A stretch of DNA of 55,499 bases from an uncultured Eubacterium sp. (GCA_910584065.1 CAJTZN010000023.1:1-55499); one strand, 5' to 3'. Numbered from the stretch's first letter, positions 7,262-16,747 are shown. Numbers and translations are program-made. The notes: generated by a model not told the origin, from the sequence alone.

Positions 7262-10186
7262 ATGGAACAGCGGGGGAAGCAGAGAAGCAGCTACTGGGAT
7301 AATATCAAGGGCCTTCTTATGCTGCTTACCGTATTCGCGCATATCCTTTTTCCTTGGCAGGACAGGTCCGCATTCATAAACAGAACGGTTGACTGCATTT
7401 ATCTGTTCCATATGCCTGCCTTTGTTTTTGTTTCCGGCTTTTTCGGAAAAAGCGAACGCTCCCGCAGCTTTGGGGAGATCATCAAACTTATCGTTCTGTA
7501 TTTCATTTTCAATAGCGTGATGGGGTTCACGTATGGTTTTACTTCCCTGCTGCAGCCCATGTATTCGTACTGGTATCTGGTCGCGCTGGTCGTATGGCGG
7601 CTTACGGCACATTATATCGCAAAATTCAGATGGATCCAGCTGATCCTTTTCGTGATAGCTGTATTTGCAGGCTTTTACCCCGATATTGACAATACGTTTG
7701 CGGCGGCGAGGATCATCGGGTTTTACCCTTATTATATGATGGGGTATCTGTTGGACGAAGAGCGGAGCGCTGAGCTTGTGAGCCGGAAGTATTCTAAAAG
7801 GGCTGTGATCGGGATTCCGGCCGCCCTGGTCACGGCTGTCATGTCATTTGCGGCAGTCGGGTATTTCCAGTATACGGACGATGCGTTACAGATGGCGGCA
7901 TATGATGACCCGCTGGGGCCTTTTGGAAGAATCGTTTTATATGCGACAGCGTTCATGGCGGTCTGTGCGCTCCGGTATCTCTCGCCGGACAGAAATATCC
8001 CCCTGCTGACGATGTTTGGGCGCCATTCATTGAGTATATTCGTTCTCCACCGGCCCATTACCCTGTTATTAAGCGATCATATCCCGGAACTTCCGGTGTC
8101 TTATATGTTCATTGTGGCGGTTCTGGCAGCGTTTGTCATATGTATGGCGCTTGGTAATGGATTTACCGCGAAAGTGATGGACCGGTTTGCCCGGGAAGGG
8201 GCTGAAATTTTCTCTTTCAAGCGCGGGAAAAAGGTCAGCGCTGCTAAAATCGCGTCGCTTTTTGTCTCGCTTTGGTTTGTTGTTTCCCTTGTGATCGGTT
8301 CGTATGCCGGCAGCCCGGCGGGTGATCGGAAAACGCCGGAAGCAGGCGAAACCCTGACTGAGGATGACGCTGGTGATATACTGTATCCGGTCATGACGGA
8401 TGAGCAGAAGCAGTCGTTTGGGAACGCATTCCGGATCACGTTCGCGGGTGATTTGATTCTGCTTGAAGATCAGGTGAAACGCGCATATAATGGGAAAGGG
8501 TATGATTTTTCGGAGGTTTTTGAGTACGCGGAGCCGTACATTTCTTCGGCCGATTTTGCGGTCGGTGTTTTTGAAGGGCCTATGGCAGGCGGGGGAGCGG
8601 GTTATACGTCGAGCAATTATGATGACGGAAAGACGGTGTGCCTCAATTTCCCGGACGAGTTTGCCAGAGCGGTCAGGGATGCGGGGTTTGACCTTGTAAC
8701 GACGGCGAATAACCATCTGCTCGATAAGGGGGAGGATGGGGCGTTAAGGACGATCGATGTGCTGGACGGGATTGGTCTCGATCATACCGGTTCGTATAAG
8801 AATGCACAGGATAAAAAGAGCAGCCGCATCAAACAGATCGAATGCCAGGGGATGAAAATAGCGGTTCTTTCTTATACATACGGAAGCAATAATATAGATA
8901 ACAGCAGACTCGTGGATGGTGAATATTCTTATCTGACATCTGTGATTTCGGGCACGGAGGGGGAGCAGTTTGAAAAATTGAAACGGTCGGTGGAAGAGGA
9001 TTTCCGGGAGGCGAAGCAGCTTTCGCCGGATCTTATTGTCGTCCTTCCGCATATGGGGACACAGTTTTCCAATGAGGCGGACGAAGAACAAAAGGTATGG
9101 TTCGAGATTTTTAAGGAGAACGGGGCGGATATCATTCTCGGCGATCATCCCCATGTCGTCGAACCTGTGCAAATGGAAGAATATGCCGGCAGGAATGTCT
9201 TTACCGCGTATTGCCCTGGAAATTTCGCCAATATATACCGCGAGAACCAGGGGGATACGAGTATGCTGATTGATGTATATATTGATCGTGATACGAAACA
9301 AGTCATGGGCGGGGCAGTCATCCCGCTGTATACGCACGCGAGAGCGGATGGCAATTACCGCGCCGTCCCGATTTATGATATCATGACCGATACGGAACTG
9401 CGGAAACAGCTTTCGACGGATGATATCGAGAGGGCAGCAGAGGCCAACGATATTGTAACAGAAGTGGTTTTCGGGCATAAAATGGATATTTCGTCGGTGA
9501 CGGAGCGGTATTATTTTAATGAAAATGGTTTTATGCGTGAAAAAGCGGGTGGGCTCACGCTGACAGAAGAGAGGAAGAGCGGTACGCTTTGCAGGGCGTT
9601 AGAGCGGGCGGAGTCGGTTTGCTTTATCGGGGACAGCGTTACCGAGGGGACAAAGAATGGCGGTTGTCCGTGGTATGAACCGATAGAAGAATACCTCGGC
9701 GGGAAAGAGGTGCTCAATTATTCAAAGGGCAGCTGTACCGTTTCCTACATGACGGATCGAACGGATGACATTCCAGATGCCGGACTTTATGTGATCGCCC
9801 TGGGGACAAATGACGTCCGTTATCGTGATGAGAGTACGTGCGCTATGACGGCAGACCGCTTTGTCGCCGGAATCGATGAGCTGAAAAAGAAGCTGGCGTT
9901 AAAGGTGCCGGATGCGGAATTTGTGTTTATCGCGCCCTGGTATTCCACCGACGGGGATCCGTTCTGTAAATTGTCGTATGCGGAAAAGACCGCGCTGAAT
10001 GAAGAATATTCCCAGGCGCTTGAAAACTATTGCCAGGATAATGGTTTTGGGTTTATCAATGCAAATTACTATATCAGGAATGTACTTGCAGTCTCGCCTG
10101 ACCGTCTGTACCTGCTCGATCATATCCATCCGAACTCGTCGAACGGCGTCGTCATGTATTCGGAGGCGGTATTATCCGCGGGGTGA
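7262..10186 (+). CDS. Trimodular membrane protein: acyltransferase-3 + CapA-like phosphatase + SGNH/GDSL hydrolase
   Basis: 974 aa; ATG 7262 follows AAAGGGGAAAGG. Residues about 10-310 form a ten-helix acyltransferase-3 domain with the usual N-terminal start (YWDNIKGLLMLLTVFAH, His in TM1). A further TM near 330-350 leads to an extracytoplasmic CapA/PGA_cap metallophosphatase-like domain at about 390-690 (TFAGDLIL, TTANNHLLDKG, LPHMGTQF, LGDHPHVVEP, YCPGNFAN). Residues about 785-972 are an SGNH/GDSL hydrolase with GDSVTEG (nucleophile Ser), GTND and DHIHPN (catalytic Asp/His). The key residues of both hydrolases are present. Likely an acyl-transferring and acyl-editing enzyme for a cell-surface polymer; the substrate is unknown. 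The gene stands alone, with a kinase remnant downstream. Confidence 0.85.
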   Translation: MEQRGKQRSSYWDNIKGLLMLLTVFAHILFPWQDRSAFINRTVDCIYLFHMPAFVFVSGFFGKSERSRSFGEIIKLIVLYFIFNSVMGFTYGFTSLLQPMYSYWYLVALVVWRLTAHYIAKFRWIQLILFVIAVFAGFYPDIDNTFAAARIIGFYPYYMMGYLLDEERSAELVSRKYSKRAVIGIPAALVTAVMSFAAVGYFQYTDDALQMAAYDDPLGPFGRIVLYATAFMAVCALRYLSPDRNIPLLTMFGRHSLSIFVLHRPITLLLSDHIPELPVSYMFIVAVLAAFVICMALGNGFTAKVMDRFAREGAEIFSFKRGKKVSAAKIASLFVSLWFVVSLVIGSYAGSPAGDRKTPEAGETLTEDDAGDILYPVMTDEQKQSFGNAFRITFAGDLILLEDQVKRAYNGKGYDFSEVFEYAEPYISSADFAVGVFEGPMAGGGAGYTSSNYDDGKTVCLNFPDEFARAVRDAGFDLVTTANNHLLDKGEDGALRTIDVLDGIGLDHTGSYKNAQDKKSSRIKQIECQGMKIAVLSYTYGSNNIDNSRLVDGEYSYLTSVISGTEGEQFEKLKRSVEEDFREAKQLSPDLIVVLPHMGTQFSNEADEEQKVWFEIFKENGADIILGDHPHVVEPVQMEEYAGRNVFTAYCPGNFANIYRENQGDTSMLIDVYIDRDTKQVMGGAVIPLYTHARADGNYRAVPIYDIMTDTELRKQLSTDDIERAAEANDIVTEVVFGHKMDISSVTERYYFNENGFMREKAGGLTLTEERKSGTLCRALERAESVCFIGDSVTEGTKNGGCPWYEPIEEYLGGKEVLNYSKGSCTVSYMTDRTDDIPDAGLYVIALGTNDVRYRDESTCAMTADRFVAGIDELKKKLALKVPDAEFVFIAPWYSTDGDPFCKLSYAEKTALNEEYSQALENYCQDNGFGFINANYYIRNVLAVSPDRLYLLDHIHPNSSNGVVMYSEAVLSAG

Positions 10187-10196
10187 CTTCTGCGAT

Positions 10197-10507
10197 TGTC
10201 AGAAAAGTTCTCCGCGCCAGTGTCTACGATCTTATTTATGAGCGTGAGAGCGCATATCTGGTTATGGAGTATATTGAGGGGGAGAATCTAGGAAGATTTG
10301 GTAAACGGATCGGCGGTTTCAGCTATGAGGCGGCAAAGGATTTGTTTTTGAAAGTGTTATATACGATAAAGGGAATACATGAGGAGGGAATCATTCATAA
10401 CCAACGCGGATGCTATCGGAAATGAACAGGCGCTGAGGAAGGCATTGGAAGTGAAGCCGGAACAGAGGATGAGGGATGTGGATGAATGGATCAGCGTTTT
10501 CGTGTAG
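10197..10507 (+). pseudogene. Ser/Thr protein kinase remnant
   Basis: The first frame reads ESAYLVMEYIEGENLGRF and GIHEEGIIHNQ, the hinge and pre-catalytic segments of a eukaryotic-like (Hanks) kinase, but it breaks before the HRD/DFG core. After a frame change near 10405 the C-terminal lobe piece ALRKALEVKPEQRMRDVDEW reads to TAG 10505-10507. Roughly 100 or more residues between them are missing, and the N-terminal glycine loop is absent too. Not functional. Confidence 0.75.
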
Positions 10508-10547
10508 TTTTTGAGGGAAAGGCCCTGGGAGGTAAACTTTTTGACCG

Positions 10548-10584
10548 GATGGCATTCAAAAAACGGAATGCCATCTGTTTTTTT
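10548..10584 (+). terminator. Intrinsic terminator
   Basis: GATGGCATTC (10548-10557) pairs perfectly with GAATGCCATC (10566-10575), followed by eight T (10577-10584). Confidence 0.85.
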
Positions 10585-10585
10585 A

Positions 10586-10614
10586 TTGACCTAAGATTAA
10601 AATAGCTATAGAAT
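10586..10614 (+). promoter_or_regulatory. Predicted promoter for the CBM2-like secreted protein
   Basis: TTGACC (10586-10591), a 17-nt spacer, TAGAAT (10609-10614), placed 60 bases before the ATG at 10674. Confidence 0.5.
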
Positions 10615-10673
10615 GGAAAAAAGACATTATTTGATCAGAAAATGAATGGTGTACATATGGAGGGTAAAGTTAT

Positions 10674-11618
10674 ATGAAAAGGAACGTGATCAGTCTGATT
10701 GTTTGCGTATTGGCATTTGGAATATTATCGTTTAAAGTAATGGCCAGCAGGACAAGTGACAATTCTCAGAAAATGGAAATAATAAACGCTAATGAAACAG
10801 TCAATACAATGGATGCAGAAAACAGTGATATCCAACTATCCTATCACGTAACGGAACAGTGGGATGATCACTATAGCGTCGAGGTGACTTTGAAAAATAT
10901 AATAGATGAAAAAATAGATGATTGGGAAATTTGTATTCCTGCTAATTACGAAATTGAGAGAATCTGGAATGCAAAGATAAATGAACATGTGAATGAAATC
11001 TATAAGATACAAAATACAGGCGAGGATCAGGATATTCTCGAAAATGGTTCAGTTACGTTCGGAATGGTTGTAATGTGTCAGGAGGAATTACAATTTCCAC
11101 GATTTTGTGAGTCGACAAGAAGGTGTTTAGGTGTAAAAAGCAAATATAAAGTGGAATATACGAACTGCCATTCGGGGAAAGATAAAACAAATGGTAAAAT
11201 TACCATTACGAACCTGGGAGATGAAACGATCGAGGATTGGAAATTGATGATTGAAACAAATTTTAAAATGAAAGATATAAAGAATGCAGTCATTCTTGAA
11301 CAAATGAAAGAGAAAGGTGTTTATTATTATGACATTGATAATTGCCAGAATAATCAGAATATTGAACCAAAACAAAGTGTAGAATTTGCGTTTACAGCAA
11401 AATATAACGGAACGCCCAAAGTTTTAGAACAGGATTTATTTGCTATGGTTGAATATACCGATGAAGTCAGGGATGCGTGTTTGGATGAGGCGTGCAGGGA
11501 TTTAGATTCAGAAGAGGATGATTATGAAGAGGATGAATGTATATTCGATGCTGATTATTTTGATTCGGCAGAAGAGTATGAGGATTATATAGAAAAGTTA
11601 CAACGCAAAGAGAATTAG
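10674..11618 (+). CDS. Secreted protein with two CBM2-like domains and an acidic tail
   Basis: 314 aa; GGAGGG precedes ATG 10674. Residues 1-24 form a signal peptide (KR, a hydrophobic stretch, then VMA). Residues about 55-145 and 155-265 each resemble a family 2 carbohydrate-binding fold: QWDDHYSVEVTLKNIIDEKI followed by DDWEI, IWNA and VTFGM; then the second with ITNLGDETIEDWKL and VEFAF. The tail (about 270-314) is strongly acidic. No catalytic domain is present. It is AT-richer than its neighbours and ends 5 bases from the convergent kinase gene. It might bind a surface or dietary polysaccharide, or form a structural pair of Ig-like domains; the CBM label is by motif only. Confidence 0.6.
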   Translation: MKRNVISLIVCVLAFGILSFKVMASRTSDNSQKMEIINANETVNTMDAENSDIQLSYHVTEQWDDHYSVEVTLKNIIDEKIDDWEICIPANYEIERIWNAKINEHVNEIYKIQNTGEDQDILENGSVTFGMVVMCQEELQFPRFCESTRRCLGVKSKYKVEYTNCHSGKDKTNGKITITNLGDETIEDWKLMIETNFKMKDIKNAVILEQMKEKGVYYYDIDNCQNNQNIEPKQSVEFAFTAKYNGTPKVLEQDLFAMVEYTDEVRDACLDEACRDLDSEEDDYEEDECIFDADYFDSAEEYEDYIEKLQRKEN

Positions 11619-11623
11619 GCGCA

Positions 11624-12868
11624 TCAGGCCCTGCCGAAAACGATGGACACTGTTATGGATCCGTCACCAGTTTCCGCGAAGATTTCGCCGTTCATTTTGT
11701 GCATAAGCTGTCTGCCTATATACAGACCCAGGCCGCTTCCACAAATATGTCCGGCGTTTGAACCGCGCCAGAAACTTTCGAAGATATGTGGAAGGTCGGT
11801 TTTGTCCAGCGTACAGCCGCTGTTTCTAACTGAAATGAGCACACCGGTTTCTTCTTCGGGAAATAGAAGTTCCACGCGGGTTCCATCCCCATACTTCAGG
11901 GCATTTTCCATTATATTCTGCAGCACCTCGATACTGCGGTTGAGGTCACCGGAAAGAAGGCAGTTTTTGTATTCCCCCACGATAAATTCGGTTTTCACAA
12001 GTGCCAGTTTTTCGCGATAATACAAGACGATATTTTGCACCAGATCCGAGAGATAGAATTCTCCATTTTTCACGTCGAGGCTTAAAAAATCTTCGCGTGA
12101 CGCGGTTATGATCTGTGAAACGTATGTCTCGATCTCATCCGCTTTTTTGTTAATATTCTCCGCGATGCTCATCTGTTTTTCAGTATCGTGGTAAAGGTTT
12201 TTAGAGAGTGCTTTCGCGTATAGTTTTATCGCGGAAAGCGGGGTTTTTAAATCGTGTGAGAGCGAGAGCAGCAAGGTCTTCTTTTCTTTTTGTAGTTCCA
12301 GTTCCCGCTGTTTTTGCTGCTCGATATTCTCACGCAGCAGATCGATCCCCCAAAGGAATTTTCCAAAAAAGCGGTTCTTGTTTTCTTTTACTGGTGCGGT
12401 CAGATTGCCTTTGGAAAGTTCGTAGGGAATATTTGTAAGCCGGTCAAACGGTCGCAGGATTTTCGTGCGCACATAAAATAGAACTCCTAAAACCAATATG
12501 GACATAAGTGCCATAATGGTATTTACGATAAATACGGTCTGTGTGTCTGACATGTTATTTTGGGCAGAGTAATCGAAGCGGTACAGGCGGCCGTTTATGA
12601 CGCGGAAGGCATGATCGCTTTCGGAATCGAAAAAATGATCGCCGTATAAAGGATCGGTATATGTTTCAATATGAAAAACATACTCGCATTGTGACAGATC
12701 CATGTGATCAAATCCTTGCTGCTCGATCTGTAGTGCGAGCCTGTTTATTTCAACGCGGTACGGCCGGCCGTCATCGGGTGTTTTTCGGAGCAGGAATAGG
12801 TTTACCGCTGCGAAGATCAGTATCATGAGTCCGGCCACAGTCAGAAAAATGTTTCTCCATGCTCTCAT
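11624..12868 (-). CDS. Sensor histidine kinase
   Basis: 414 aa. TM1 at about 5-25, an extracytoplasmic sensor of about 85 residues, TM2 near 108-132, HAMP, HisKA with LSHDLKTPLSAIKLYAKAL (phospho-His near residue 200), then HATPase_c with ENALKYGDG and GSGLGLYIG. The ATG at 12868 overlaps the stop of the response-regulator gene as ATGA, so it is preferred over a longer reading from 12949 that would overlap by 85 bases. The sensor is larger than the almost absent loop of BceS kinases, so it probably senses an extracellular ligand itself. It is the last gene of the permease-ATPase-regulator-kinase cassette. Confidence 0.9.
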   Translation of the reverse strand: MRAWRNIFLTVAGLMILIFAAVNLFLLRKTPDDGRPYRVEINRLALQIEQQGFDHMDLSQCEYVFHIETYTDPLYGDHFFDSESDHAFRVINGRLYRFDYSAQNNMSDTQTVFIVNTIMALMSILVLGVLFYVRTKILRPFDRLTNIPYELSKGNLTAPVKENKNRFFGKFLWGIDLLRENIEQQKQRELELQKEKKTLLLSLSHDLKTPLSAIKLYAKALSKNLYHDTEKQMSIAENINKKADEIETYVSQIITASREDFLSLDVKNGEFYLSDLVQNIVLYYREKLALVKTEFIVGEYKNCLLSGDLNRSIEVLQNIMENALKYGDGTRVELLFPEEETGVLISVRNSGCTLDKTDLPHIFESFWRGSNAGHICGSGLGLYIGRQLMHKMNGEIFAETGDGSITVSIVFGRA

Positions 12869-13524
12869 AAATACCGGTACCCCACGCCCCAAACCGTAAC
12901 GATCCGCTGCGGTTTTTTCGGGTTTTCCTCGATTTTCTCTCTCAGCCATTTGATGTGGACAGTAAGCGTCTGCTGTTCGGAGAAGCTGTCGCTGCCCCAG
13001 ATCGTGTTAAAAAGGTATTCTTTCGAGAGAGTCCGGCCCTTGTTTTCGATCAGCAGCGTCAGCAGGTCAAATTCCTTTGCCGTCAGATCGACCGGGCGGC
13101 CATTTTTACATACCGTCCGGTTGATCTTATTGATGCTTAAATCGCCGTCGATCTGCTGATCCAGCGAATACCGCCGCTGAAAGATCCCGTCGATCTTGGC
13201 AAGCATGATGTCGATATCATACGGTTTTTCAATATAATCGTCCGCGCCCAGATGCAGGCCGGTAAGTTTGTCTTCTTTGCCCGTCCGGGCGCTTACGATC
13301 AGGATCGGGGTATTGCTCTGTGCGCGTATTTGTTTACAGACAGCAAAACCGTCGGCGCCCGGGAGCATAATGTCGAGCACGACAAGTTTTGCTCCGTATT
13401 TATCATGCAGAAATAGCGCTTTTTCGGCATTTTCGGCAATGGATACCGAATAGTGTTCCGCGCGAAGAAAGTCGCAAAGCACGCTTGCCAATTCGAAATT
13501 ATCTTCCACGATCAGAATATCCAT
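12865..13524 (-). CDS. OmpR/PhoB-family response regulator
   Basis: 219 aa: a receiver domain with acidic pocket E7/D8, phospho-acceptor D51 in LVVLDIMLPGADG, and K100 in IEKPYD; then a winged-helix Trans_reg_C domain from about residue 125 (LTAKEFDLLTLLIENKGR, VHIKWLREKIEENP, TVWGVGYRYL). The gene overlaps the kinase start by 4 bases. It most likely regulates the ABC genes upstream at 13571-16700, as in VanR/BceR-type resistance cassettes; this is inferred from adjacency. Confidence 0.93.
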   Translation of the reverse strand: MDILIVEDNFELASVLCDFLRAEHYSVSIAENAEKALFLHDKYGAKLVVLDIMLPGADGFAVCKQIRAQSNTPILIVSARTGKEDKLTGLHLGADDYIEKPYDIDIMLAKIDGIFQRRYSLDQQIDGDLSINKINRTVCKNGRPVDLTAKEFDLLTLLIENKGRTLSKEYLFNTIWGSDSFSEQQTLTVHIKWLREKIEENPKKPQRIVTVWGVGYRYL

Positions 13525-13570
13525 CTGTCAACCTCCTGTCAAACGGCGTTTGCTTAGGTCATGCCATTTG

Positions 13571-14335
13571 CTACCATCCCATTTCCATCAGCCAGCCGTT
13601 CAGCGCGCGTTCGCGTTCGCGCAGATGCGAGCCGTCATACTGCTCCAAATTATACTCTCCCTTTATGTTCCCGTCAACTATATACAGCACTCTCGAACAT
13701 TTTGCTGCGACCTTTACGTCGTGGGTGACGAGCATGATCGTTGTGCCATCCCGGTTCAGCAACGCCAGTTCTTCCATCACTTCATCCGAGGAGGAGCGGT
13801 TCAGGGCGCCGGTCGGCTCGTCGGCAAATATCATTTTCGGCTGGTTGATCATGCTGCGGCAGATACAGGCGCGCTGCAATTGTCCGCCGGAGACTTCGTT
13901 GATGTCATTATCGGCAATGTCGATGATGTCGAGTTTCCGCATGAGCGCGTGGCCCCGTTCGGTCGTTTCGCGGCGTGTTTCTTTTATTTTGTCAGACTGG
14001 CAGGCGGGGAGGAGGATATTGTCCAGGACCGATAGATTTTTCAGCATGTACATCTGCTGGAAAATAAAGCCCATCTCATCGAGCCGCAGGCCGGCCAGTT
14101 CCTTCTGGTTCAGTTCGGCGAGGTTTTTCCCGCAGAAATCAACTTCGCCGGCGGTGATGCTATCCATGCCGGAAACGGCGTATAAAAGCGTGGATTTTCC
14201 CGAGCCCGAGGGTCCCATGACGGCGACCATCTCTCCTTCGGCGACGTGCAGATTAACATTTTTTAGCACGTTGTTCTGCCGCTTGTTTACGATGTATGTT
14301 TTGCAGAGGTTTTTTACTTCTAATATATTTTTCAT
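13571..14335 (-). CDS. ABC transporter ATP-binding protein (peptide-resistance/BceA-like)
   Basis: 254 aa; ATG 14335 follows AAGGAGACA. Walker A GPSGSGKST, signature SGGQLQRACICRSM, Walker B MIFADEPTGALN and H-loop VTHDVKVAAKCSRV. The GALN after Walker B is typical of BceA/YxdL-like ATPases. It lies 13 bases after the permease gene and 46 bases before the response regulator. Probable role: energising removal of an antimicrobial peptide or other cell-envelope ligand. Confidence 0.92.
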   Translation of the reverse strand: MKNILEVKNLCKTYIVNKRQNNVLKNVNLHVAEGEMVAVMGPSGSGKSTLLYAVSGMDSITAGEVDFCGKNLAELNQKELAGLRLDEMGFIFQQMYMLKNLSVLDNILLPACQSDKIKETRRETTERGHALMRKLDIIDIADNDINEVSGGQLQRACICRSMINQPKMIFADEPTGALNRSSSDEVMEELALLNRDGTTIMLVTHDVKVAAKCSRVLYIVDGNIKGEYNLEQYDGSHLRERERALNGWLMEMGW

Positions 14336-14348
14336 AGCGATGTCTCCT

Positions 14349-16700
14349 TTATTCAATGCCTGAAATTTCCGAGGATGAAATGTTCCGCAGTCCCTGTGCC
14401 GAGAGGAAGGCGGCACAGGCGGTCGCCGCCAGCATGATCAGCGGGAATACCGCATACACTTCCACGGCGCGGATGTCATATTCGATGCTTTGCGCTCCCA
14501 TCATATGAAAGATCGGGGTGATGATCAGGGAGGACAGCGGTGAAGAGATCAGTGTCCCGATGATCACCGAGAGGAGCAGCACGAATCCGATGCGGAGCGT
14601 CTGGATCAGGATGAGCGCGTTATTTTTAAATCCGATCGCTTTTAACAGAGCAAGTTCTCTTTTTTCCTTTGTGATAAAGCTTTTTACCATCAGGACCGCC
14701 ACGAGGATATTGATTCCGAGTATGATCGTTAAAATAAGCGTTTTCATACTGTCGAGCTGTCCCGCGACATTGCCGATCATATAAGAGATATATTCGCCCG
14801 CGGAGTAAATATTGGCCTCGGGATACTGCTGTTCCAAAATTTTTTTTCGCGCGGCAAGTGTCTCATTGTCCGGGGCGTCCTTATAGGTGATCTGGATGCC
14901 AAAATTGCCCACCGCATAGTGGTAATCAAGTTCCTCGCCCGGATGGAAGCGGACGCATTCGCCCATATTGTTCATCCCCTGATTGATGGCGGTTACGGTG
15001 TAGGTTTTCGTCGTCCCGCCGATTTTGATGTTCACGTCGTCGCCGACATGTGCACCGATCTGATTGGCTGTGATATACGACAGGGCGACTTCGTGTGTAT
15101 TTTGCGGGGGCGTCCCCTCTATGTAATCATACTGGTCGGTTGTCACGCCGCCGCGGCCGTGGAATGAAATGGAGTTTGTGCGTTTATCACCTTTGGAAAC
15201 ATTACTCCGGAAGATGATCTCCTGAAAAACGTCGGCCTTAATCTGATGTCTGGCAAGCAGTTCCCGCACCTCGGCAAGCTGGTCATTGACTTTTGCCAGA
15301 TTATCTTCATTCGGGTTAAATAGTAGTTCTGTTGATATGACGTGATCGCTTTTTGCCATATTAAACATCGTGATCAGGTCGTCCGAGCGCAGCGTGTTGA
15401 TCGTGTTTACCGGCAGGATGACGAGCAGTGTTCCGAGAATAAAGATGAGGATCATCGAAATGTAGCTTTTTATCCCGCTGAATATATCGTTGAGAGCCAT
15501 AAATGGGACGGGCGGCAGAAACGATTTTTCGAGGCGCAAAAACCCTTTTTTCCGGAAACGCTCGCCCGTCTCGCCGCTGTGTATCGCATCGATTGGCGAA
15601 AAGCGGCGGATTTTCCTGGTGCAGAAATAGCTGAACAGGACGACGACAGCTCCTGCGAACAAAGCGGCGCCGACATTGAGCAGAATATGATCTTCGCCGG
15701 AAAGGATGATCTTTTCTGACACCTCGCGGAGCATTAGCCTGCCAAACGGGATACTGAGGAAGAGTCCTGCCGTCGTTCCGATCACGGCGATCATGAGATA
15801 TTTCATGATATACAGTCCCCGGATCCCGCTGTTTTTAATGCCGATCGCTTTCATCACGCCAATCTCCCGGTATTCTTCGGAAATCGTAAAATGAATGATA
15901 AACCGCAGGATTACCATGGAAATGAGTATGAGGCAGACGCTTACCACGAGAAGGATGGCTGCCATGAGCATATCCATAAAATACATCATCTCCATCATGG
16001 AACGATCGACTGCCATGAGCGAATTCGTGCCGAGGGAGTGAAATTTGTCCGGATAACCGGCATCTTTCGTATAGACTTCCACGGAGGAGCAGACGGCGGC
16101 TTGTTCGTGGCCGAACAGCGCGGCATCGTTTTCACTGATGAGGAACCTCGTCATTCCGACCATCGCCGACCCAAACAGCGCATCTTTCGTATAGCCTTTT
16201 ATCGTAAATTCTTTTTCGACGCCGTCCTGTTTTACCGAGATCTTCCCGCCTTTACGGAAATTGTTTTCCTGCGACTGGAATATCACATACGGAACGTAGA
16301 TGCCGCCGTCTTCAATGTCCGTCAGTTCCTCGTTGTCTTTGTCGAAGATTTTTATGCCGCTGTCAAGGCTGGAAAGTGTTACCGTGTTGTAGTATTCGAA
16401 TTTTTCGCCATTGATGAGAATGTTCTTCGGTTCGATCTGGATGAGCCGTGAGATGTGATAGCGGTAGTTGTTTTCTTTGGCAAATTCCTCGAAGGCCTCG
16501 ATGTCGGGGGTGTTGGACACGGCAAACCAGTAGTCCGGCATGTCGGCTTTGGCGAAAAAGTGGTCCAAAGCGTTACTCACCGTATAGAGGTTATTGGCGC
16601 TGCTGGCGATGAACGTAGCGGCAAGGGTTACGAAGATGAGCAGGATGATGTTCATCGTTTTCTTGCGTGTGATGTCTTTTTTTAGTATGGTCAGGTACAT
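14349..16700 (-). CDS. ABC transporter permease, FtsX family
   Basis: 783 aa; start ATG 16700 has GAAAGGAG upstream. Architecture is FtsX-like: TM1 at 15-40, an extracytoplasmic domain of about 200 residues, three TMs (about 240-360), another TM near 410-430, a second extracytoplasmic domain of about 180 residues, and three C-terminal TMs. RELALLKAIGFKNNAL and YREIGVMKAIGIKNSG are the two characteristic coupling segments. This two-domain layout differs from BceB, which has one large loop, and resembles MacB-like or lantibiotic/cell-wall stress permeases. First gene of the cassette. Confidence 0.9.
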   Translation of the reverse strand: MYLTILKKDITRKKTMNIILLIFVTLAATFIASSANNLYTVSNALDHFFAKADMPDYWFAVSNTPDIEAFEEFAKENNYRYHISRLIQIEPKNILINGEKFEYYNTVTLSSLDSGIKIFDKDNEELTDIEDGGIYVPYVIFQSQENNFRKGGKISVKQDGVEKEFTIKGYTKDALFGSAMVGMTRFLISENDAALFGHEQAAVCSSVEVYTKDAGYPDKFHSLGTNSLMAVDRSMMEMMYFMDMLMAAILLVVSVCLILISMVILRFIIHFTISEEYREIGVMKAIGIKNSGIRGLYIMKYLMIAVIGTTAGLFLSIPFGRLMLREVSEKIILSGEDHILLNVGAALFAGAVVVLFSYFCTRKIRRFSPIDAIHSGETGERFRKKGFLRLEKSFLPPVPFMALNDIFSGIKSYISMILIFILGTLLVILPVNTINTLRSDDLITMFNMAKSDHVISTELLFNPNEDNLAKVNDQLAEVRELLARHQIKADVFQEIIFRSNVSKGDKRTNSISFHGRGGVTTDQYDYIEGTPPQNTHEVALSYITANQIGAHVGDDVNIKIGGTTKTYTVTAINQGMNNMGECVRFHPGEELDYHYAVGNFGIQITYKDAPDNETLAARKKILEQQYPEANIYSAGEYISYMIGNVAGQLDSMKTLILTIILGINILVAVLMVKSFITKEKRELALLKAIGFKNNALILIQTLRIGFVLLLSVIIGTLISSPLSSLIITPIFHMMGAQSIEYDIRAVEVYAVFPLIMLAATACAAFLSAQGLRNISSSEISGIE

Positions 16701-16747
16701 GGTTCGGCTCCTTTCGGTGTTGATATGTTTATTGTAGCAGGGAAATA

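Noticed and set aside
8069..8716. Minus-strand ORFs inside the 974-aa fusion gene
   Set aside because: Composition (Arg/His-rich) and lack of motifs show they are shadows of the real gene.
12869..12949. Longer N-terminus of the histidine kinase
   Set aside because: It would overlap the response regulator by 85 bases; ATG 12868 with ATGA overlap is a much better start.
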